In this document: positions 21,135 to 31,254 of the stretch, in pieces
Layout of the letters: the number at the start of each line of letters is the position of its first letter
How positions within the stretch are numbered: the stretch's first letter is position 1
Assembly (NCBI RefSeq): GCF_000691225.1
Contig: NZ_JMSZ01000016.1
Location: forward strand, 434,001 to 498,000
From: Nitrincola lacisaponensis
Lineage (GTDB): Bacteria > Pseudomonadota > Gammaproteobacteria > Pseudomonadales > Balneatricaceae
Direction: 5' to 3'
DNA length: 64,000 nt
The notes under the pieces: model-generated
The model's input: the letters and a program-made list of their open reading frames with translations, nothing else
What the model was told of the DNA's origin: nothing
Database searches by the model: none
Translations under genes and position numbers: made by a program

Positions 21135-23750
21135 TCAGCCTGTCCTTGATTCCAGCAGGGCTTTGAGTTCATACACAAGGTCCAGTGCCTGGCGGGGTGT
21201 CAGCTCATCCGGGCACAGGGCTTTCAGTCTGATCTCTGCAGGTCCCGGCTGTGGGCTGGCAAACATATCTGGCTGTACCGGTCCACCCGTTTCACGTGGT
21301 ATTTCATGCTGTCCTGGTACCGGACGAGTGTCCTGTTCCAGTTGAATCAGCTTCTCCCGTGCCCGTTCAATGACCTTGGGTGGCACACCTGCGAGCTGGG
21401 CGACCTGCAAGCCATAGCTTTGGCTGGCTGCACCATCACGCACTTCATGCATAAACACTATCGAGTCCTGATGTTCAATCGCCGTCAGGTGAACATTGCG
21501 AATACCCGGAATGCGTTCCGGCAGCGTGGTGAGTTCGAAATAGTGGGTTGCAAACAATACCATGGCGCGAATTTCACTGGCGAGCTGTTCGGCGCAGGAC
21601 CAGGCCAGCGATAAGCCGTCAAAAGTGCTGGTGCCACGACCCACTTCATCCATCAAGACCAGGCTTCTGGGTGTTGCATTGTGCAGAATATTGGCTGTTT
21701 CGTGCATCTCGACCATAAACGTGGATCGCCCACCTGCCAGGTCATCTGAAGAGCCCATGCGTGTGAAAATACGGTCTGTCAGACCGATGCGTGCGGTGTC
21801 AGCCGGAACATAGCTGCCAATCTGCGCCATCAGTGTAATTAAGGCGACCTGTCGCATATAGGTCGATTTACCACCCATATTGGGGCCGGTAATGATCAGC
21901 ATATGCTGTGATGCATCGAGGTGCAGATCGTTTGATACAAAGGGCGTGTCGTTGACCTGTTCTACGACCGGGTGTCGGCCACCACGTATCTCAAGCAATG
22001 CATCCTGCACCAACAGTGGACGACAATATTGCAGGGTTTCCGCACGTTCAGCCAGGCAGCAGAGCAGATCCAGTTCAGCCAGGGATGCAGCGGATACTTG
22101 CAGATCGGCAAGTTGTTCTGCCAGTTTTTCCAGCAGCTCGTCGTAGAGCAGTTTTTCCCGCGCCAGGGCCCGGCCTCTTGCACTGAGAGCCTTGTCTTCA
22201 AAGGTTTTCAGTTCCGGTGTGATAAAACGCTCGGCATTTTTCAGTGTTTGCCTGCGAATATAGTCTGCGGGTACAGTTTCAGCCTGGCTACGACTCAGTT
22301 CAATATAGTAGCCATGTACCCGGTTATAGCCAACCTTGAGGGTGGCAATGCCGCTGCGTTCGCGTTCACGTTGTTCCAGTTGCAGCAGGTACTCACCAGC
22401 ATTTTCACTGATGCCGCGCAGTTCATCCAGCTCGGTGTCATAACCTTCGGCGATTACACCTCCGTCGCGAATCACTACCGGTGGTGAGTCGATGATGGCG
22501 CGTTGCAACAGCTCGGCCAGCTCTGGAAAGGTATTGATTTCACTGGCCAGCATCAGGATGCGTTCGGCATCTGTGCCCGCTAGGAGCGATTGAATACCGG
22601 GCAGGGCCTGTAGTGCATCACGTAAGCGCTCCAGGTCCCGAGGACGGGCAGATCGCAGTGCAACACGGGACAGAATACGTTCACAGTCACCGACGGGGCG
22701 CAGTGTCTCTGCCAGGGTTTCATGGCGGTAATCTTCCAGCAACCAGCGAATCGCATCCTGGCGCAGTTGCAGGCGGTTGAGATCGCGTAGTGGTCGGTGC
22801 AGCCAGCGCTTCAGCAGACGACTGCCCATGGCGGTTTGGGTGCGATCCAGCACCGACGCCAGAGTGTTGTCTCGTCCGCCATTCAGATTCAGATCCAGTT
22901 CCAGGTTACGGCGGGTGGCGGCATCCATTAATAGTGCTTCGCTGCGATCTTCAACCTGCAGACGTCGAATGTGAGGCAGGCTGCTGCGCTGGGTATCTCG
23001 CGCGTATTGCAGCAGGCAGCCAGCGGCAGCAATTGCCAGTGGTAAATGTGTACAGCCAAACCCTTCCAGATTGCTGACACTGAACTGCTGGCACAACAGT
23101 CGTTCAGCTGTATCAGGTTCAAAATACCAGGGTGGCTGGGCATGCAGGCCTTTTCGTTGTTGCAGTGCGGGTGGTAGCCCGTGGCTGTCATTATAAAGAA
23201 TTTCAGCAGGTTGCAGTCGCTCGACTTCGGCGATCAGGTCTGCTTCACTGTCCAGCTGTAGCAGACTGAAACGCCCTGAGCTCAGATCCAGCTGTGCCAG
23301 CCCAGCCTGATGCTGGTGGCGACACAGGGCGACTAACAGGTTATCAGTACGTGCTTCAAGAAACGCCTCATCTGTCAGTGTACCCGGCGTGACAATGCGT
23401 GCGACCTGGCGCTCAACGGGACCTTTGCTGGTCGCCGGATCACCCACTTGCTCACAGATAACGACCGACTCTCCCTGACGAACCAGTCGTGCGATATAGC
23501 CTTCAGCGGCATGGTAAGGCACACCTGCCATGGGGATCGGTTGACCGCCGGACTTTCCACGAGCCGTTAAGGAAATATCCAGCAGCTGTGCTGCGCGTTT
23601 GGCATCATCAAAGAACAGCTCATAAAAGTCTCCCATGCGGTAGAACAGCATTTGGTGTGGGTGCTCTGCCTTGATGCGAAAGTACTGCTGCATCATGGGG
23701 GTGTGCTTGTCGAGAGAGGATTCGCTGGCGCTAGCAGTGCTGGAAGACAC
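21135..23750 (-). CDS. mutS: DNA mismatch repair protein MutS
   Basis: Recognises mismatches and recruits MutL. The product has 871 residues. The mismatch-binding domain contains the Phe-X-Glu motif ([14 protein letters not shown], near residue 40). The connector, core and clamp domains follow, then the ATPase domain with Walker [15 protein letters not shown] (about 625), Walker [17 protein letters not shown] and a C-terminal tetramerisation tail. It converges on rpoS with no base between the two stop codons. Its start faces the cinA-type gene across 97 bases that must carry both promoters. Confidence 0.97.
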   Translation of the reverse strand: MSSSTASASESSLDKHTPMMQQYFRIKAEHPHQMLFYRMGDFYELFFDDAKRAAQLLDISLTARGKSGGQPIPMAGVPYHAAEGYIARLVRQGESVVICEQVGDPATSKGPVERQVARIVTPGTLTDEAFLEARTDNLLVALCRHQHQAGLAQLDLSSGRFSLLQLDSEADLIAEVERLQPAEILYNDSHGLPPALQQRKGLHAQPPWYFEPDTAERLLCQQFSVSNLEGFGCTHLPLAIAAAGCLLQYARDTQRSSLPHIRRLQVEDRSEALLMDAATRRNLELDLNLNGGRDNTLASVLDRTQTAMGSRLLKRWLHRPLRDLNRLQLRQDAIRWLLEDYRHETLAETLRPVGDCERILSRVALRSARPRDLERLRDALQALPGIQSLLAGTDAERILMLASEINTFPELAELLQRAIIDSPPVVIRDGGVIAEGYDTELDELRGISENAGEYLLQLEQRERERSGIATLKVGYNRVHGYYIELSRSQAETVPADYIRRQTLKNAERFITPELKTFEDKALSARGRALAREKLLYDELLEKLAEQLADLQVSAASLAELDLLCCLAERAETLQYCRPLLVQDALLEIRGGRHPVVEQVNDTPFVSNDLHLDASQHMLIITGPNMGGKSTYMRQVALITLMAQIGSYVPADTARIGLTDRIFTRMGSSDDLAGGRSTFMVEMHETANILHNATPRSLVLMDEVGRGTSTFDGLSLAWSCAEQLASEIRAMVLFATHYFELTTLPERIPGIRNVHLTAIEHQDSIVFMHEVRDGAASQSYGLQVAQLAGVPPKVIERAREKLIQLEQDTRPVPGQHEIPRETGGPVQPDMFASPQPGPAEIRLKALCPDELTPRQALDLVYELKALLESRTG

Positions 23751-23847
23751 AGAAACTCCGTAATGATTGCAACTGAATGGACACTGGTTTTTAATGCCTT
23801 CTATTCTACGTTAAATACAATAGGCTCCGAAACGGGGAAAACAGAGA

Positions 23848-24342
23848 ATGAGAGATCTGGCAGCAGAAGTGGGGCAGGCGTTGTTGAAACGTCAGGCACG
23901 TATGGTCACTGCTGAGTCGTGCACTGGTGGCTGGGTAGCCGAGCTGCTCACTCAGATACCAGGTTCCTCTGCCTGGTTTGATGCAGGGTATGTCACTTAT
24001 TCCAATGCCGCCAAGCAACGAATGTTAGGCGTCAGCGCAGAGGTGCTTGAGGACCGGGGGGCTGTGTCTGAAGCTGTGGTGGTGCAGATGGCTGAAGGTG
24101 CCTTGCGTCATGCGGGGGTAGATATTGCCGTGGCAATCAGCGGTGTCGCCGGGCCGGATGGTGGCACACCTCGTAAGCCGGTAGGTACTGTATGGTTCGC
24201 CTGGGCCATACGCGATCATGCCACCGTGACCTGTCTGAGTTTTTTCAGTGGTGACCGTCAGTCAGTTCGTGCTCAGGCTGTTGAGCAGGCCCTGGAGGGT
24301 ATCTTGGCCTACCTGCCTCAGGAGACTTGCATTTCAGTGTAA
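23848..24342 (+). CDS. pncC: CinA C-terminal domain nicotinamide-nucleotide amidase
   Basis: Predicted to hydrolyse nicotinamide mononucleotide to nicotinate mononucleotide and ammonia, recycling a by-product of DNA ligase. The 164-residue protein consists only of the CinA C-terminal domain. It has the motifs TAESCTGGWVAELLT, YVTYSNAAKQRMLGV, SGVAGPDGGTPRKPVGTVWFAW and VRAQAVEQAL. It precedes recA, as in Pseudomonas and relatives. The recA -35 element overlaps its last codons. The COG1058 N-terminal domain of full-length CinA is absent, which is common in this class. Confidence 0.92.
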   Translation: MRDLAAEVGQALLKRQARMVTAESCTGGWVAELLTQIPGSSAWFDAGYVTYSNAAKQRMLGVSAEVLEDRGAVSEAVVVQMAEGALRHAGVDIAVAISGVAGPDGGTPRKPVGTVWFAWAIRDHATVTCLSFFSGDRQSVRAQAVEQALEGILAYLPQETCISV

Positions 24343-24356
24343 ATGTGAAATAATAC
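24327..24356 (+). promoter_or_regulatory. recA promoter
   Basis: A -35 TTGCAT (24327-24332) and -10 TAATAC (24351-24356) are separated by 18 bases. The -10 element is overlapped by the LexA box, so LexA binding would block RNA polymerase. Predicted start of transcription is about 24362, leaving a leader of about 55 bases before recA. Confidence 0.65.
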
Positions 24357-24373
24357 TGTTCAGATATACAGTA
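24354..24373 (+). promoter_or_regulatory. LexA (SOS) box upstream of recA
   Basis: TACTGT-N8-ACAGTA is a perfect inverted repeat that agrees with the gammaproteobacterial LexA operator (CTGT-N8-ACAG core). It lies 43 bases before the recA ATG. Confidence 0.92.
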
Positions 24374-24416
24374 TTTCGGTCGGTGTACTATCGCCAAAAC
24401 CAGAGGTCACGAGTCA

Positions 24417-25460
24417 ATGGATGAAAACAGGAAGAAAGCGCTGGATGCGGCGCTGTCACAGATAGAGCGTCAGTTTGGTAAGGGTGCAGTCATGCGTATG
24501 GGGGATCAGCCGCGAGAGGCTATTCCTTCTGTATCGACAGGCTCTTTGGGGCTGGATATTGCGTTGGGTCTGGGTGGTCTGCCGTATGGTCGTGTAGTGG
24601 AAATCTATGGCCCTGAGTCATCCGGTAAAACCACTTTGACACTACAGGTTATCGCTCAGGCACAAAAGCAGGGTAAAACCTGTGCGTTTGTCGACGCCGA
24701 GCATGCGCTGGACCCGATTTATGCGGAAAAACTGGGTGTTGATGTTGATGCTTTATTGGTCTCTCAGCCGGATACCGGGGAGCAGGCGCTGGAAATTACC
24801 GATATGCTGGTGCGCTCCAACGCGGTTGATGTGATCGTCGTGGACTCGGTTGCTGCGTTGACGCCTAAAGCAGAAATTGAAGGTGAAATGGGTGACTCTC
24901 ATGTCGGTTTGCAGGCGCGTTTGATGTCTCAGGCGCTGCGAAAACTGACCTCAAGTGTCAAAAATGCCAATACCCTGTTGGTCTTCATTAACCAGATTCG
25001 TATGAAGATCGGGGTGATGTTTGGTTCACCTGAAACCACTACCGGTGGTAATGCATTGAAATTCTATGCGTCTGTGCGACTGGATATTCGCCGGATCGGG
25101 TCGGTTAAGCAGGGTGACGAAGTGGTCGGTAACGAGACTCGCGTCAAGGTTGTCAAAAACAAGGTTTCCCCACCCTTCAAACAGGCCGAGTTCCAGATCA
25201 TGTACGGTAGTGGTATTTACCATATGGGTGAGGTGATTGATCTGGGTGTGAAAGAAGGGCTGGTGGATAAATCCGGTGCCTGGTATGCCTACAAGGGCGA
25301 TAAGATTGGTCAGGGCAAGGCTAATGCAGCCAAGTACCTTGAAGAGCACCCGGATGTTGCGGAAGAAATTGAGCTGGAAATTCGCCGTCGCCTGCTTTCT
25401 ACGCCGGTCAAGCCTTCGGCTGATGATGTGACTGAGGAGCCTCAACTGGATTTGTCCTGA
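24417..25460 (+). CDS. recA: Recombinase RecA
   Basis: Forms filaments on single-stranded DNA for homologous recombination and stimulates LexA self-cleavage. The 347-residue product has Walker A GPESSGKT at residues 65-72, Walker [14 protein letters not shown]-binding loop regions around [15 protein letters not shown] and [17 protein letters not shown], and an acidic C-terminus ([12 protein letters not shown]). Controlled by the LexA box at 24354-24373. recX follows, after a hairpin. Confidence 0.98.
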   Translation: MDENRKKALDAALSQIERQFGKGAVMRMGDQPREAIPSVSTGSLGLDIALGLGGLPYGRVVEIYGPESSGKTTLTLQVIAQAQKQGKTCAFVDAEHALDPIYAEKLGVDVDALLVSQPDTGEQALEITDMLVRSNAVDVIVVDSVAALTPKAEIEGEMGDSHVGLQARLMSQALRKLTSSVKNANTLLVFINQIRMKIGVMFGSPETTTGGNALKFYASVRLDIRRIGSVKQGDEVVGNETRVKVVKNKVSPPFKQAEFQIMYGSGIYHMGEVIDLGVKEGLVDKSGAWYAYKGDKIGQGKANAAKYLEEHPDVAEEIELEIRRRLLSTPVKPSADDVTEEPQLDLS

Positions 25461-25472
25461 GGCTTTGCTACA

Positions 25473-25494
25473 CTGCATTCAAGGATGAATGCAG
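25473..25494 (+). terminator. Hairpin between recA and recX, possible leaky terminator
   Basis: CTGCATTC (25473-25480) and GAATGCAG (25487-25494) form an 8-bp stem with a 6-base loop, 12 bases after the recA stop. The following sequence, TTCGGTCTTC, is only moderately T-rich. In E. coli a leaky hairpin between recA and recX keeps RecX low; this element is in the same place. Confidence 0.5.
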
Positions 25495-25571
25495 TTCGGT
25501 CTTCACGCTTCGCAAGTTTATCATTTGTGTGAGTATGATACCTTCACCCAATAACAGGACGTTGATACTTC

Positions 25572-26030
25572 ATGAAAACTCCTCTGGATGCTGCTGCATT
25601 GAAAAACCGGGTGATCGGTTTGCTGGCGCGTCGCGAATACTCCCGTCTTGAGTTAATTCAGCGTCTCAGGCAGCAGGCTGCATCTGTCTCAATATTAAAT
25701 AATGTTCTGGATGCACTGGAGCAGGATGGTTATCTCAGCGATCAGCGTTGTGCGGAAAGTTTTATCCGTCAGCGCCTGGGTCAGTACTGGGGTCCAAAAC
25801 GTATCCGCTATGAACTGCAGCAGAAAGGCATTCCTGCCAGTCTGATTAACCGGCTGCTTGAAGAGGCAGATCCTGACTGGGATGCGTTGGCACTGAATCT
25901 GGCGACTAAGCGTTTTGATCTGAGTGGCCGAGCTGATCTGAAAGAACAAGCAAAGCGCTTGCGTTACCTGGTGAATTACGGCTTTAGTTACGATCAGGCA
26001 CAGCGTGCGCTTAAAACGGATTTGATGTGA
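25572..26030 (+). CDS. recX: Regulatory protein RecX
   Basis: Binds RecA filaments and modulates their growth and ATPase. The 152-residue product is made of three-helix repeats typical of RecX: ALKNRVIGLLARREYSRLELIQRL, GYLSDQRCAESFIRQRL and WGPKRIRYELQQKGI, with a C-terminal YLVNYGFSYDQAQRAL. It lies 111 bases after recA in the same direction, most likely co-transcribed by read-through. Confidence 0.93.
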   Translation: MKTPLDAAALKNRVIGLLARREYSRLELIQRLRQQAASVSILNNVLDALEQDGYLSDQRCAESFIRQRLGQYWGPKRIRYELQQKGIPASLINRLLEEADPDWDALALNLATKRFDLSGRADLKEQAKRLRYLVNYGFSYDQAQRALKTDLM

Positions 26031-26070
26031 AATTGCAAGGAAAAATATCGTACATTTTAGAGTTATTCTA

Positions 26071-26076
26071 TATAAT
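26071..26076 (+). promoter_or_regulatory. -10 element of the probable alaS promoter
   Basis: A perfect TATAAT lies in an AT-rich stretch between recX and alaS, 45 bases before the alaS ATG. The -35 region is weak, with no good match at 16-18 bases spacing. Other regulation of alaS is not visible. Confidence 0.5.
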
Positions 26077-26120
26077 CTTCGGTCATTTTTGGACCCGTAG
26101 CAGGTAGCAGAAGGTTAACT

Positions 26121-28718
26121 ATGCAATATATGACCAGCGCAGAGATACGTCAGGCGTTTCTTGAATACTTCAAGGAGCAGGGGCATACCATCGTCAGCTC
26201 CAGTTCGTTGATTCCGGGCAATGATCCGACCTTGCTGTTTACCAATGCCGGTATGGTTCAGTTCAAAGACGTCTTTCTGGGTACGGAAAAACGTGATTAT
26301 CTGCGCGCTACGACTTCGCAGCGCTGTGTGCGCGCGGGTGGTAAGCATAATGACCTTGAAAACGTGGGCTATACTGCGCGTCATCATACGTTTTTCGAGA
26401 TGCTGGGTAACTTCAGTTTTGGTGACTATTTCAAACAGGATGCCATCCGTTTTGCCTGGACTTTTTTAACCGAAGTGCTTCAGTTACCCGCTGAGCGCTT
26501 ATGGGTAACAGTCCATCACAGTGATGATGAAGCAGAAAAAATCTGGAAAGAAGGTATTGGCGTTGATCCTCAGCGCTTCTCCAAGCTGGATGAGGATAAC
26601 TTCTGGTCGATGGGGGATACGGGTCCATGTGGTCCGTGCACGGAAATCTTTTTTGATCATGGTCCTGATGTTGCCGGTGGGCCACCAGGCAGTCCGGATG
26701 AAGATGGTGATCGCTATATAGAGATCTGGAACATCGTGTTCATGCAGTATAATCGCTCGGCAGATGGTTCCATGACGCCGCTGCCCAAGCCTTCTGTCGA
26801 TACTGGTATGGGGCTGGAGCGTGTTGCTGCAGTGATGCAAAACGTTCACAGTAACTATGAAATTGACCTGTTTCAACGTCTGTTGGCTGCTGCTGCTACT
26901 GCAGTCGGTTGCGAAGAAGCCGGTCAACAGTCCCTGCGTGTCATTGCAGACCATATCCGCTCCAGCTGCTTCCTGATTACGGATGGCGTGGTGCCCTCGA
27001 ATGAAGGGCGTGGCTATGTGTTGCGGCGCATCGTGCGTCGTGCAATACGCCATGGGAACAAGTTAGGTGCCAAGGGCGTATTCTTCCATCAGCTGGTACA
27101 GGCTATGGCTGATGTCATGGGCGAAGCCTATCCCGAACTGCGTAGTCAGCAGTCCCAGATTGAAAAAATTCTGCTTAAAGAAGAGCAGCAGTTCGCGCGT
27201 ACGCTTGATAATGGCATGAGTATTCTGCAACAGGCGATTGAGTCCTTGCAGGGGGATGTGCTGTCGGGCGACACGGTATTTCGCTTGTACGATACCTATG
27301 GCTTCCCGGTTGACCTGACCGCGGATGTAGCGCGTGAGCATGGGTTGACACTGGATATGGATGGCTTTGAGGCGGCCATGGAAGCTCAGCGCGAGCGTGC
27401 CCGTTCCGCCGGACAGTTCAATGTCGACTACAACGATCAGATTCAGCTTGAGGGTGCAACCTGCTTCAATGGCTACAGTGCATTGCAGGATCGCAGTCGT
27501 GTTGTGTTGTTGTTGAAAGACGGTGAATCCGTGAAACAGCTGGCAGCAGGTGAGAAGGGTGTTGTGATTCTGGAGAACACGTCTTTTTATGCTGAGTCCG
27601 GTGGTCAGGTCGGTGATGCCGGCGTACTGCGCTGGGATCGTGGACAGTTTCAGGTAGTGGATTGCACCAAAGAAGGCAAGCATCACCTGCATCATGGTGA
27701 GGTGACCGAAGGTGTACTGTTGCTGGATGATCAAGTAGTGACTGAAGTTGATGCGCAGCGTCGTCAGGCAACAGCATTGAACCATTCTGCAACACACCTG
27801 CTGCATGCCGCATTACGCAATATTCTCGGTGACCATGTGCAACAGAAAGGTTCTCTGGTCGATGCTGAGCGGCTGCGTTTTGACTTTTCTCATTTTGAGG
27901 CGGTGACACCTGAGCAGCTGGAGCAGATTGAGCAGCAGGTGAATGATCAGATACGCGCCAATATGGCCGTTGAGACAGAATTAATGTCACTGGATGCGGC
28001 CAAGGCCAAGGGGGCTATGGCGCTGTTTGGTGAAAAGTATGATGCCGATGTCCGGGTGCTGAGCATGGGTGATTATTCACTTGAACTGTGTGGTGGCACA
28101 CATGCCGGTCGTACGGGCGATATCGGTGTGTTCCGGATTGTCAGTGAGGCCGGTATTGCTGCGGGCGTGCGTCGAATTGAGGCGGTTACAGGTCGCCAGG
28201 CGCTGGCGTACATCGCAGAGAATGATGCCTTGGTATCTGAAATAGCAGCACTGGTTAAAGGTTCGCGTGTCAATTTGCTGGATAAGGTGCGCCAGGTTGC
28301 AGAGCGTAACCGCCAGCTTGAAAAAGAGTTGGAGCGTCTGACTGCCAAACTGGCTACAGCTCAGAGCGGTGATCTGTTATCCCAGGTTCAGCAGATCAAT
28401 GGCATTGCGGTTCTGGCAACAGAGATTGAAGGTGCAGATCCGAAATCCTTGCGTGATTTGATGGACCAATTAAAAAACAAACTTGGCAGTGGTGTGGTGG
28501 TGCTGTTGGCGCGGACTGATGACAAGGTCAGTGTGGTTGCAGGCGTCACCAAGGACTTGACTACGCGTGTAAAAGCGGGTGATCTGGTACGTGAGCTGGC
28601 TGTTGTGCTGGGCGGTAAAGGTGGTGGTCGCCCTGATATGGCTCAGGGCGGTGGTACCGATGCTACGGCAATCCCTGCAGCGTTGCAGCGTGTGCCGGAA
28701 CTGTTAAATAACGCCTGA
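26121..28718 (+). CDS. alaS: Alanine--tRNA ligase
   Basis: Charges tRNA-Ala. The 865-residue product has the class II catalytic core with [21 protein letters not shown], the editing domain with zinc-binding [12 protein letters not shown] and [12 protein letters not shown], a coiled-coil region (about 720-760: [17 protein letters not shown]) and the C-terminal C-Ala domain ([17 protein letters not shown]). Start is the ATG at 26121, with AGAAGG upstream; the ATG at 26130 is an alternative. alaS-lysC-csrA is a conserved order. Confidence 0.97.
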   Translation: MQYMTSAEIRQAFLEYFKEQGHTIVSSSSLIPGNDPTLLFTNAGMVQFKDVFLGTEKRDYLRATTSQRCVRAGGKHNDLENVGYTARHHTFFEMLGNFSFGDYFKQDAIRFAWTFLTEVLQLPAERLWVTVHHSDDEAEKIWKEGIGVDPQRFSKLDEDNFWSMGDTGPCGPCTEIFFDHGPDVAGGPPGSPDEDGDRYIEIWNIVFMQYNRSADGSMTPLPKPSVDTGMGLERVAAVMQNVHSNYEIDLFQRLLAAAATAVGCEEAGQQSLRVIADHIRSSCFLITDGVVPSNEGRGYVLRRIVRRAIRHGNKLGAKGVFFHQLVQAMADVMGEAYPELRSQQSQIEKILLKEEQQFARTLDNGMSILQQAIESLQGDVLSGDTVFRLYDTYGFPVDLTADVAREHGLTLDMDGFEAAMEAQRERARSAGQFNVDYNDQIQLEGATCFNGYSALQDRSRVVLLLKDGESVKQLAAGEKGVVILENTSFYAESGGQVGDAGVLRWDRGQFQVVDCTKEGKHHLHHGEVTEGVLLLDDQVVTEVDAQRRQATALNHSATHLLHAALRNILGDHVQQKGSLVDAERLRFDFSHFEAVTPEQLEQIEQQVNDQIRANMAVETELMSLDAAKAKGAMALFGEKYDADVRVLSMGDYSLELCGGTHAGRTGDIGVFRIVSEAGIAAGVRRIEAVTGRQALAYIAENDALVSEIAALVKGSRVNLLDKVRQVAERNRQLEKELERLTAKLATAQSGDLLSQVQQINGIAVLATEIEGADPKSLRDLMDQLKNKLGSGVVVLLARTDDKVSVVAGVTKDLTTRVKAGDLVRELAVVLGGKGGGRPDMAQGGGTDATAIPAALQRVPELLNNA

Positions 28719-28774
28719 TTTTGTGTAAATGACTGGTCGGGTGATGCTTTGCAGACCCCGCGCGGAGAGATGAA

Positions 28775-30010
28775 ATGGCATTGTACGTACAAAAGTACGG
28801 CGGTACATCGGTCGGGTCAATCGAACGGATTGAAGCTGTAGCCGATAAAGTAAAGGGTTTTCGTGATCGTGGCGATGATGTCGTCGTGGTGCTGTCGGCA
28901 ATGAGTGGTGAAACCAACCGTTTGATAGGTTTGGCTAAAGCAATCAGTCCCGATCCCAGTGCTCGTGAGCTGGATGTGTTGGTGTCTACCGGAGAGCAGG
29001 TCACCATTGCATTGTTGTGTATGGCGTTGCAAAAACGTGGCATTAGTGCACGTTCTTATACCGGCAGTCAGGTGAAAATTCTGACTGATAGTGCCTTTGG
29101 TAAGGCGCGTATTCAGGATATTGAAACTGGAAAGATGCGCCAGGATTTGTCTGCAGGCCGGGTGGTTGTGGTTGCCGGTTTTCAAGGGGTTGATGCCGAA
29201 GGCAATATTACCACGCTTGGACGTGGGGGCTCTGATACCACTGGTGTGGCACTGGCGGCTGCATTAAAAGCAGATGAGTGTCAGATCTATACTGATGTCG
29301 ATGGTGTGTATACTACTGATCCTCGTGTTGTAGAAACCGCGCGGCGTCTGGAGAAGATAACCTTCGAAGAAATGCTGGAAATGGCGAGCCTGGGGTCTAA
29401 AGTATTACAGATACGCAGTGTTGAGTTTGCTGGCAAATATAAAGTACCCCTGCGTGTCCTGTCGAGTATGGTTGATGGGCCTGGTACATTGATTACAACA
29501 GAGGAAGACAGTATCGTGGAAAATCCGGTTATCTCAGGTATTGCATTTAATCGTGACGAAGCCAAACTCACTGTAGTGGGGGTGCCTGATATTCCAGGCG
29601 TGGCATCAAGAATTCTGGGGCCGGTCAGTCGCGCAAATATTGAAGTCGACATGATTGTTCAGAATGTGGCAGGAGATAAGACCACAGACTTTACCTTTAC
29701 CGTGCATCGTAATGACTATGATAAAGCCAAAGCGATTCTGGAAAAGGTAGTTGTTGAGTTAGGTGCCAGAGAGTGCACAGGGAGCAATAAAATAGCCAAG
29801 GTATCCATCGTGGGTGTCGGGATGCGCTCACACGCCGGAGTGGCGAGTCGAATGTTTGATGCCTTGGCTAATGAAAATATAAACATTCAGATGATCTCAA
29901 CTTCCGAGATTAAAGTATCAGTAGTGATAGCGGAAAAATATCTGGAGTTGGCCGTGCGTGCACTGCACTCTTCGTTTAATCTTGAAGCTACAGATACAGT
30001 ATCTGAGTAA
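28775..30010 (+). CDS. lysC: Aspartate kinase
   Basis: Phosphorylates aspartate, the entry step to lysine, threonine, methionine and diaminopimelate. At 411 residues this is the short monofunctional Pseudomonas-type enzyme: kinase domain (VQKYGGTSVGSIERI; GRGGSDTTGVALAAALKADECQIYTDVDGVYTTDPR) and two C-terminal ACT domains (about 265-400) that bind feedback amino acids. An internal start for a separate ACT-domain beta subunit, known in some homologues, is possible but was not confirmed. It works with the dap genes at 54.9-58.6 kb. Confidence 0.96.
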   Translation: MALYVQKYGGTSVGSIERIEAVADKVKGFRDRGDDVVVVLSAMSGETNRLIGLAKAISPDPSARELDVLVSTGEQVTIALLCMALQKRGISARSYTGSQVKILTDSAFGKARIQDIETGKMRQDLSAGRVVVVAGFQGVDAEGNITTLGRGGSDTTGVALAAALKADECQIYTDVDGVYTTDPRVVETARRLEKITFEEMLEMASLGSKVLQIRSVEFAGKYKVPLRVLSSMVDGPGTLITTEEDSIVENPVISGIAFNRDEAKLTVVGVPDIPGVASRILGPVSRANIEVDMIVQNVAGDKTTDFTFTVHRNDYDKAKAILEKVVVELGARECTGSNKIAKVSIVGVGMRSHAGVASRMFDALANENINIQMISTSEIKVSVVIAEKYLELAVRALHSSFNLEATDTVSE

Positions 30011-30086
30011 CCATTAACTGCTGAGGACTCAAGGCCGTTATTGTAAGGGTCAGGATCTTATCAGCGACAAGGACCAGGAGATTCAA

Positions 30087-30275
30087 ATGCTGATTTTAAC
30101 TAGACGTGTTGGTGAAACCTTGATGGTAGGTGATGATGTCACCGTAACTGTTTTGGGTGTTAAGGGTAATCAGGTTCGCATCGGTGTCAATGCACCGAAG
30201 GATGTATCTGTTCATCGCGAAGAGATTTATCAGCGAATTCAGCGTGAAAAGGGTGAGGAAACAGGAAAAGAGTAA
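30087..30275 (+). CDS. csrA: Carbon storage regulator CsrA (RsmA)
   Basis: Dimeric RNA-binding protein that blocks or stabilises mRNAs by binding GGA motifs in leaders. The 62-residue product shows [40 protein letters not shown] and the basic/acidic tail. Arg44-region residues for RNA binding (VHREEIY) are present. A strong ribosome-binding site (AGGAG) precedes the ATG. The tRNA-Ser/Arg cluster follows. Confidence 0.97.
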   Translation: MLILTRRVGETLMVGDDVTVTVLGVKGNQVRIGVNAPKDVSVHREEIYQRIQREKGEETGKE

Positions 30276-30291
30276 TTTTTTTAAATTTCTC

Positions 30292-30320
30292 TTTTCATTG
30301 GGGATTTTCCCTTGTATTAT
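30292..30320 (+). promoter_or_regulatory. Promoter of the tRNA-Ser/Arg cluster
   Basis: A -35-like TTTTCA (30292-30297), a 17-base spacer and a -10 TATTAT (30315-30320) are followed by the GC-rich discriminator GCGCCG, the pattern expected for stringently controlled stable-RNA promoters. tRNA-Ser begins 15 bases later. Confidence 0.55.
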
Positions 30321-30334
30321 ATGCGCCGTTGTTA

Positions 30335-30424
30335 GGTGAGTTGGCCGAGTGGCTGAAGGCGCGCCCCTGCTAAGGGCGTATAGGGGAAACTCTATCGAGG
30401 GTTCGAATCCCTCACTCACCGCCA
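30335..30424 (+). tRNA. tRNA-Ser (anticodon GCU)
   Basis: The 90-base class II tRNA has acceptor arms GGTGAGT/ACTCACC, an anticodon stem-loop with GCT at 30369-30371, a long variable arm, a GGTTCGAATCC T-loop and an encoded CCA end. It reads AGC and AGU codons. Confidence 0.96.
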
Positions 30425-30436
30425 TTTTGATGATAT

Positions 30437-30513
30437 GCGCCCGTAGCTCAGCTGGATAGAGTACCTGGCTACGAACCAGGCGGTCAGAGGTTCGAATCCT
30501 CTCGGGCGCGCCA
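30437..30513 (+). tRNA. tRNA-Arg (anticodon ACG), copy 1
   Basis: A 77-base tRNA with acceptor GCGCCCG/CGGGCGC, anticodon stem CCTGG/CCAGG with ACG at 30471-30473 and encoded CCA. A34 is expected to be edited to inosine to read CGN codons. Identical to copy 2. Confidence 0.96.
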
Positions 30514-30551
30514 TCATCAAATAGACAACGGCAGCATAAAAAGTAAGATGT

Positions 30552-30628
30552 GCGCCCGTAGCTCAGCTGGATAGAGTACCTGGCTACGAACCAGGCGGTC
30601 AGAGGTTCGAATCCTCTCGGGCGCGCCA
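30552..30628 (+). tRNA. tRNA-Arg (anticodon ACG), copy 2
   Basis: Same 77-base sequence as copy 1, 38 bases downstream of it, with anticodon ACG at 30586-30588 and encoded CCA. Tandem duplication; the spacer differs from copy 1's flanks. Confidence 0.96.
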
Positions 30629-30955
30629 TTACTTCCTCTCTTGTTTTAAGACTTCTTGCTCCTCATTTGTTCTATCTCCCAAATCCTCATGTTCACGATG
30701 ATTCTGGTCTTTTGCCTGTATCTGGTATCCAAATTTACGTAGTCTGGTCTATTCTTGTAAAAAAATTACATCTGTTACTGAGTATTGCTGCTCGGTATAA
30801 ATTTAGTTTTAATGGGGTTATCTAAAAATTGGTACCTGTAGCGATGAGTCGTTCAGGTCAACTTAACCCGTTTGCCATCACATCCTTAAGAAGGGTGTCA
30901 GTCGTCAAAAGCACAATGGCAGATGTACCTGTTTTAACAGATGCAGGAGCGTTCG
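30629..30955. other. Gene-free stretch between tRNA-Arg and oadG
   Basis: About 327 bases of moderately AT-rich DNA with no convincing gene, no clear T-run hairpin after the tRNAs and no recognised operator. It must hold the end of the tRNA transcript and the oadG promoter. TTACTG and TATAAA near 30775-30800 are candidate promoter elements, but their 15-base spacing is short. Confidence 0.5.
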
Positions 30956-31216
30956 ATGGATGACTTGTTAGCAGAAGGCCTGTCGCTGATGGTGTTCGGC
31001 ATGGGCTTCGTTGTGGTGTTTCTCACTCTCTTGGTCATAGCTACCAGCTTGATGTCTCGTCTGGTTATGCGCTTTGAGCCAGCTCCCGTTCCCGTTACTG
31101 CAGCCAAAAAAGGCAGTGCGCCTGCTGCGCCATCAGGTCAGCCAGATGATCAGGTGTTGATTGCTGTGATGACAGCCGCCCTGAAAAAATTCCGCGCTGA
31201 TCGTAACGATCAATAA
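30956..31216 (+). CDS. oadG: Oxaloacetate decarboxylase gamma subunit
   Basis: Small membrane subunit that holds the Oad complex together and binds Zn2+. The 86-residue product has one N-terminal membrane helix ([22 protein letters not shown]), a Pro/Ala linker ([20 protein letters not shown]) and a conserved C-terminus ([10 protein letters not shown]). The ATG at 30956 was chosen because AGGAG lies 7 bases upstream; the in-frame ATG at 30941 would place that site inside the gene. First gene of oadGAB. Confidence 0.92.
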   Translation: MDDLLAEGLSLMVFGMGFVVVFLTLLVIATSLMSRLVMRFEPAPVPVTAAKKGSAPAAPSGQPDDQVLIAVMTAALKKFRADRNDQ

Positions 31217-31254
31217 TTCATTTTAAATTACATTTAACAAGAAAGGTTAGCCCT

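Noticed and set aside
27063-27806. 247-codon minus-strand frame inside alaS
   Set aside because: Antisense shadow of a highly conserved gene, with no recognisable domain.
30096-30629. 177-codon minus-strand frame across csrA and the tRNA genes
   Set aside because: Its protein is the well-known false product of reading tRNA genes antisense (RPRGFEPLTAWFVARYSIQ...). The region is fully explained by csrA and three tRNAs.
30629-30955. Integrated element or attachment site next to the tRNA-Arg pair
   Set aside because: No integrase, no repeated tRNA 3' end and no transposase remnant could be seen.
30911-30963. 15-codon peptide overlapping the oadG start, possible leader peptide
   Set aside because: ATG GCA GAT ... 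GGA TGA overlaps the oadG ATG, but it has no ribosome-binding site at a proper distance and no run of repeated codons.
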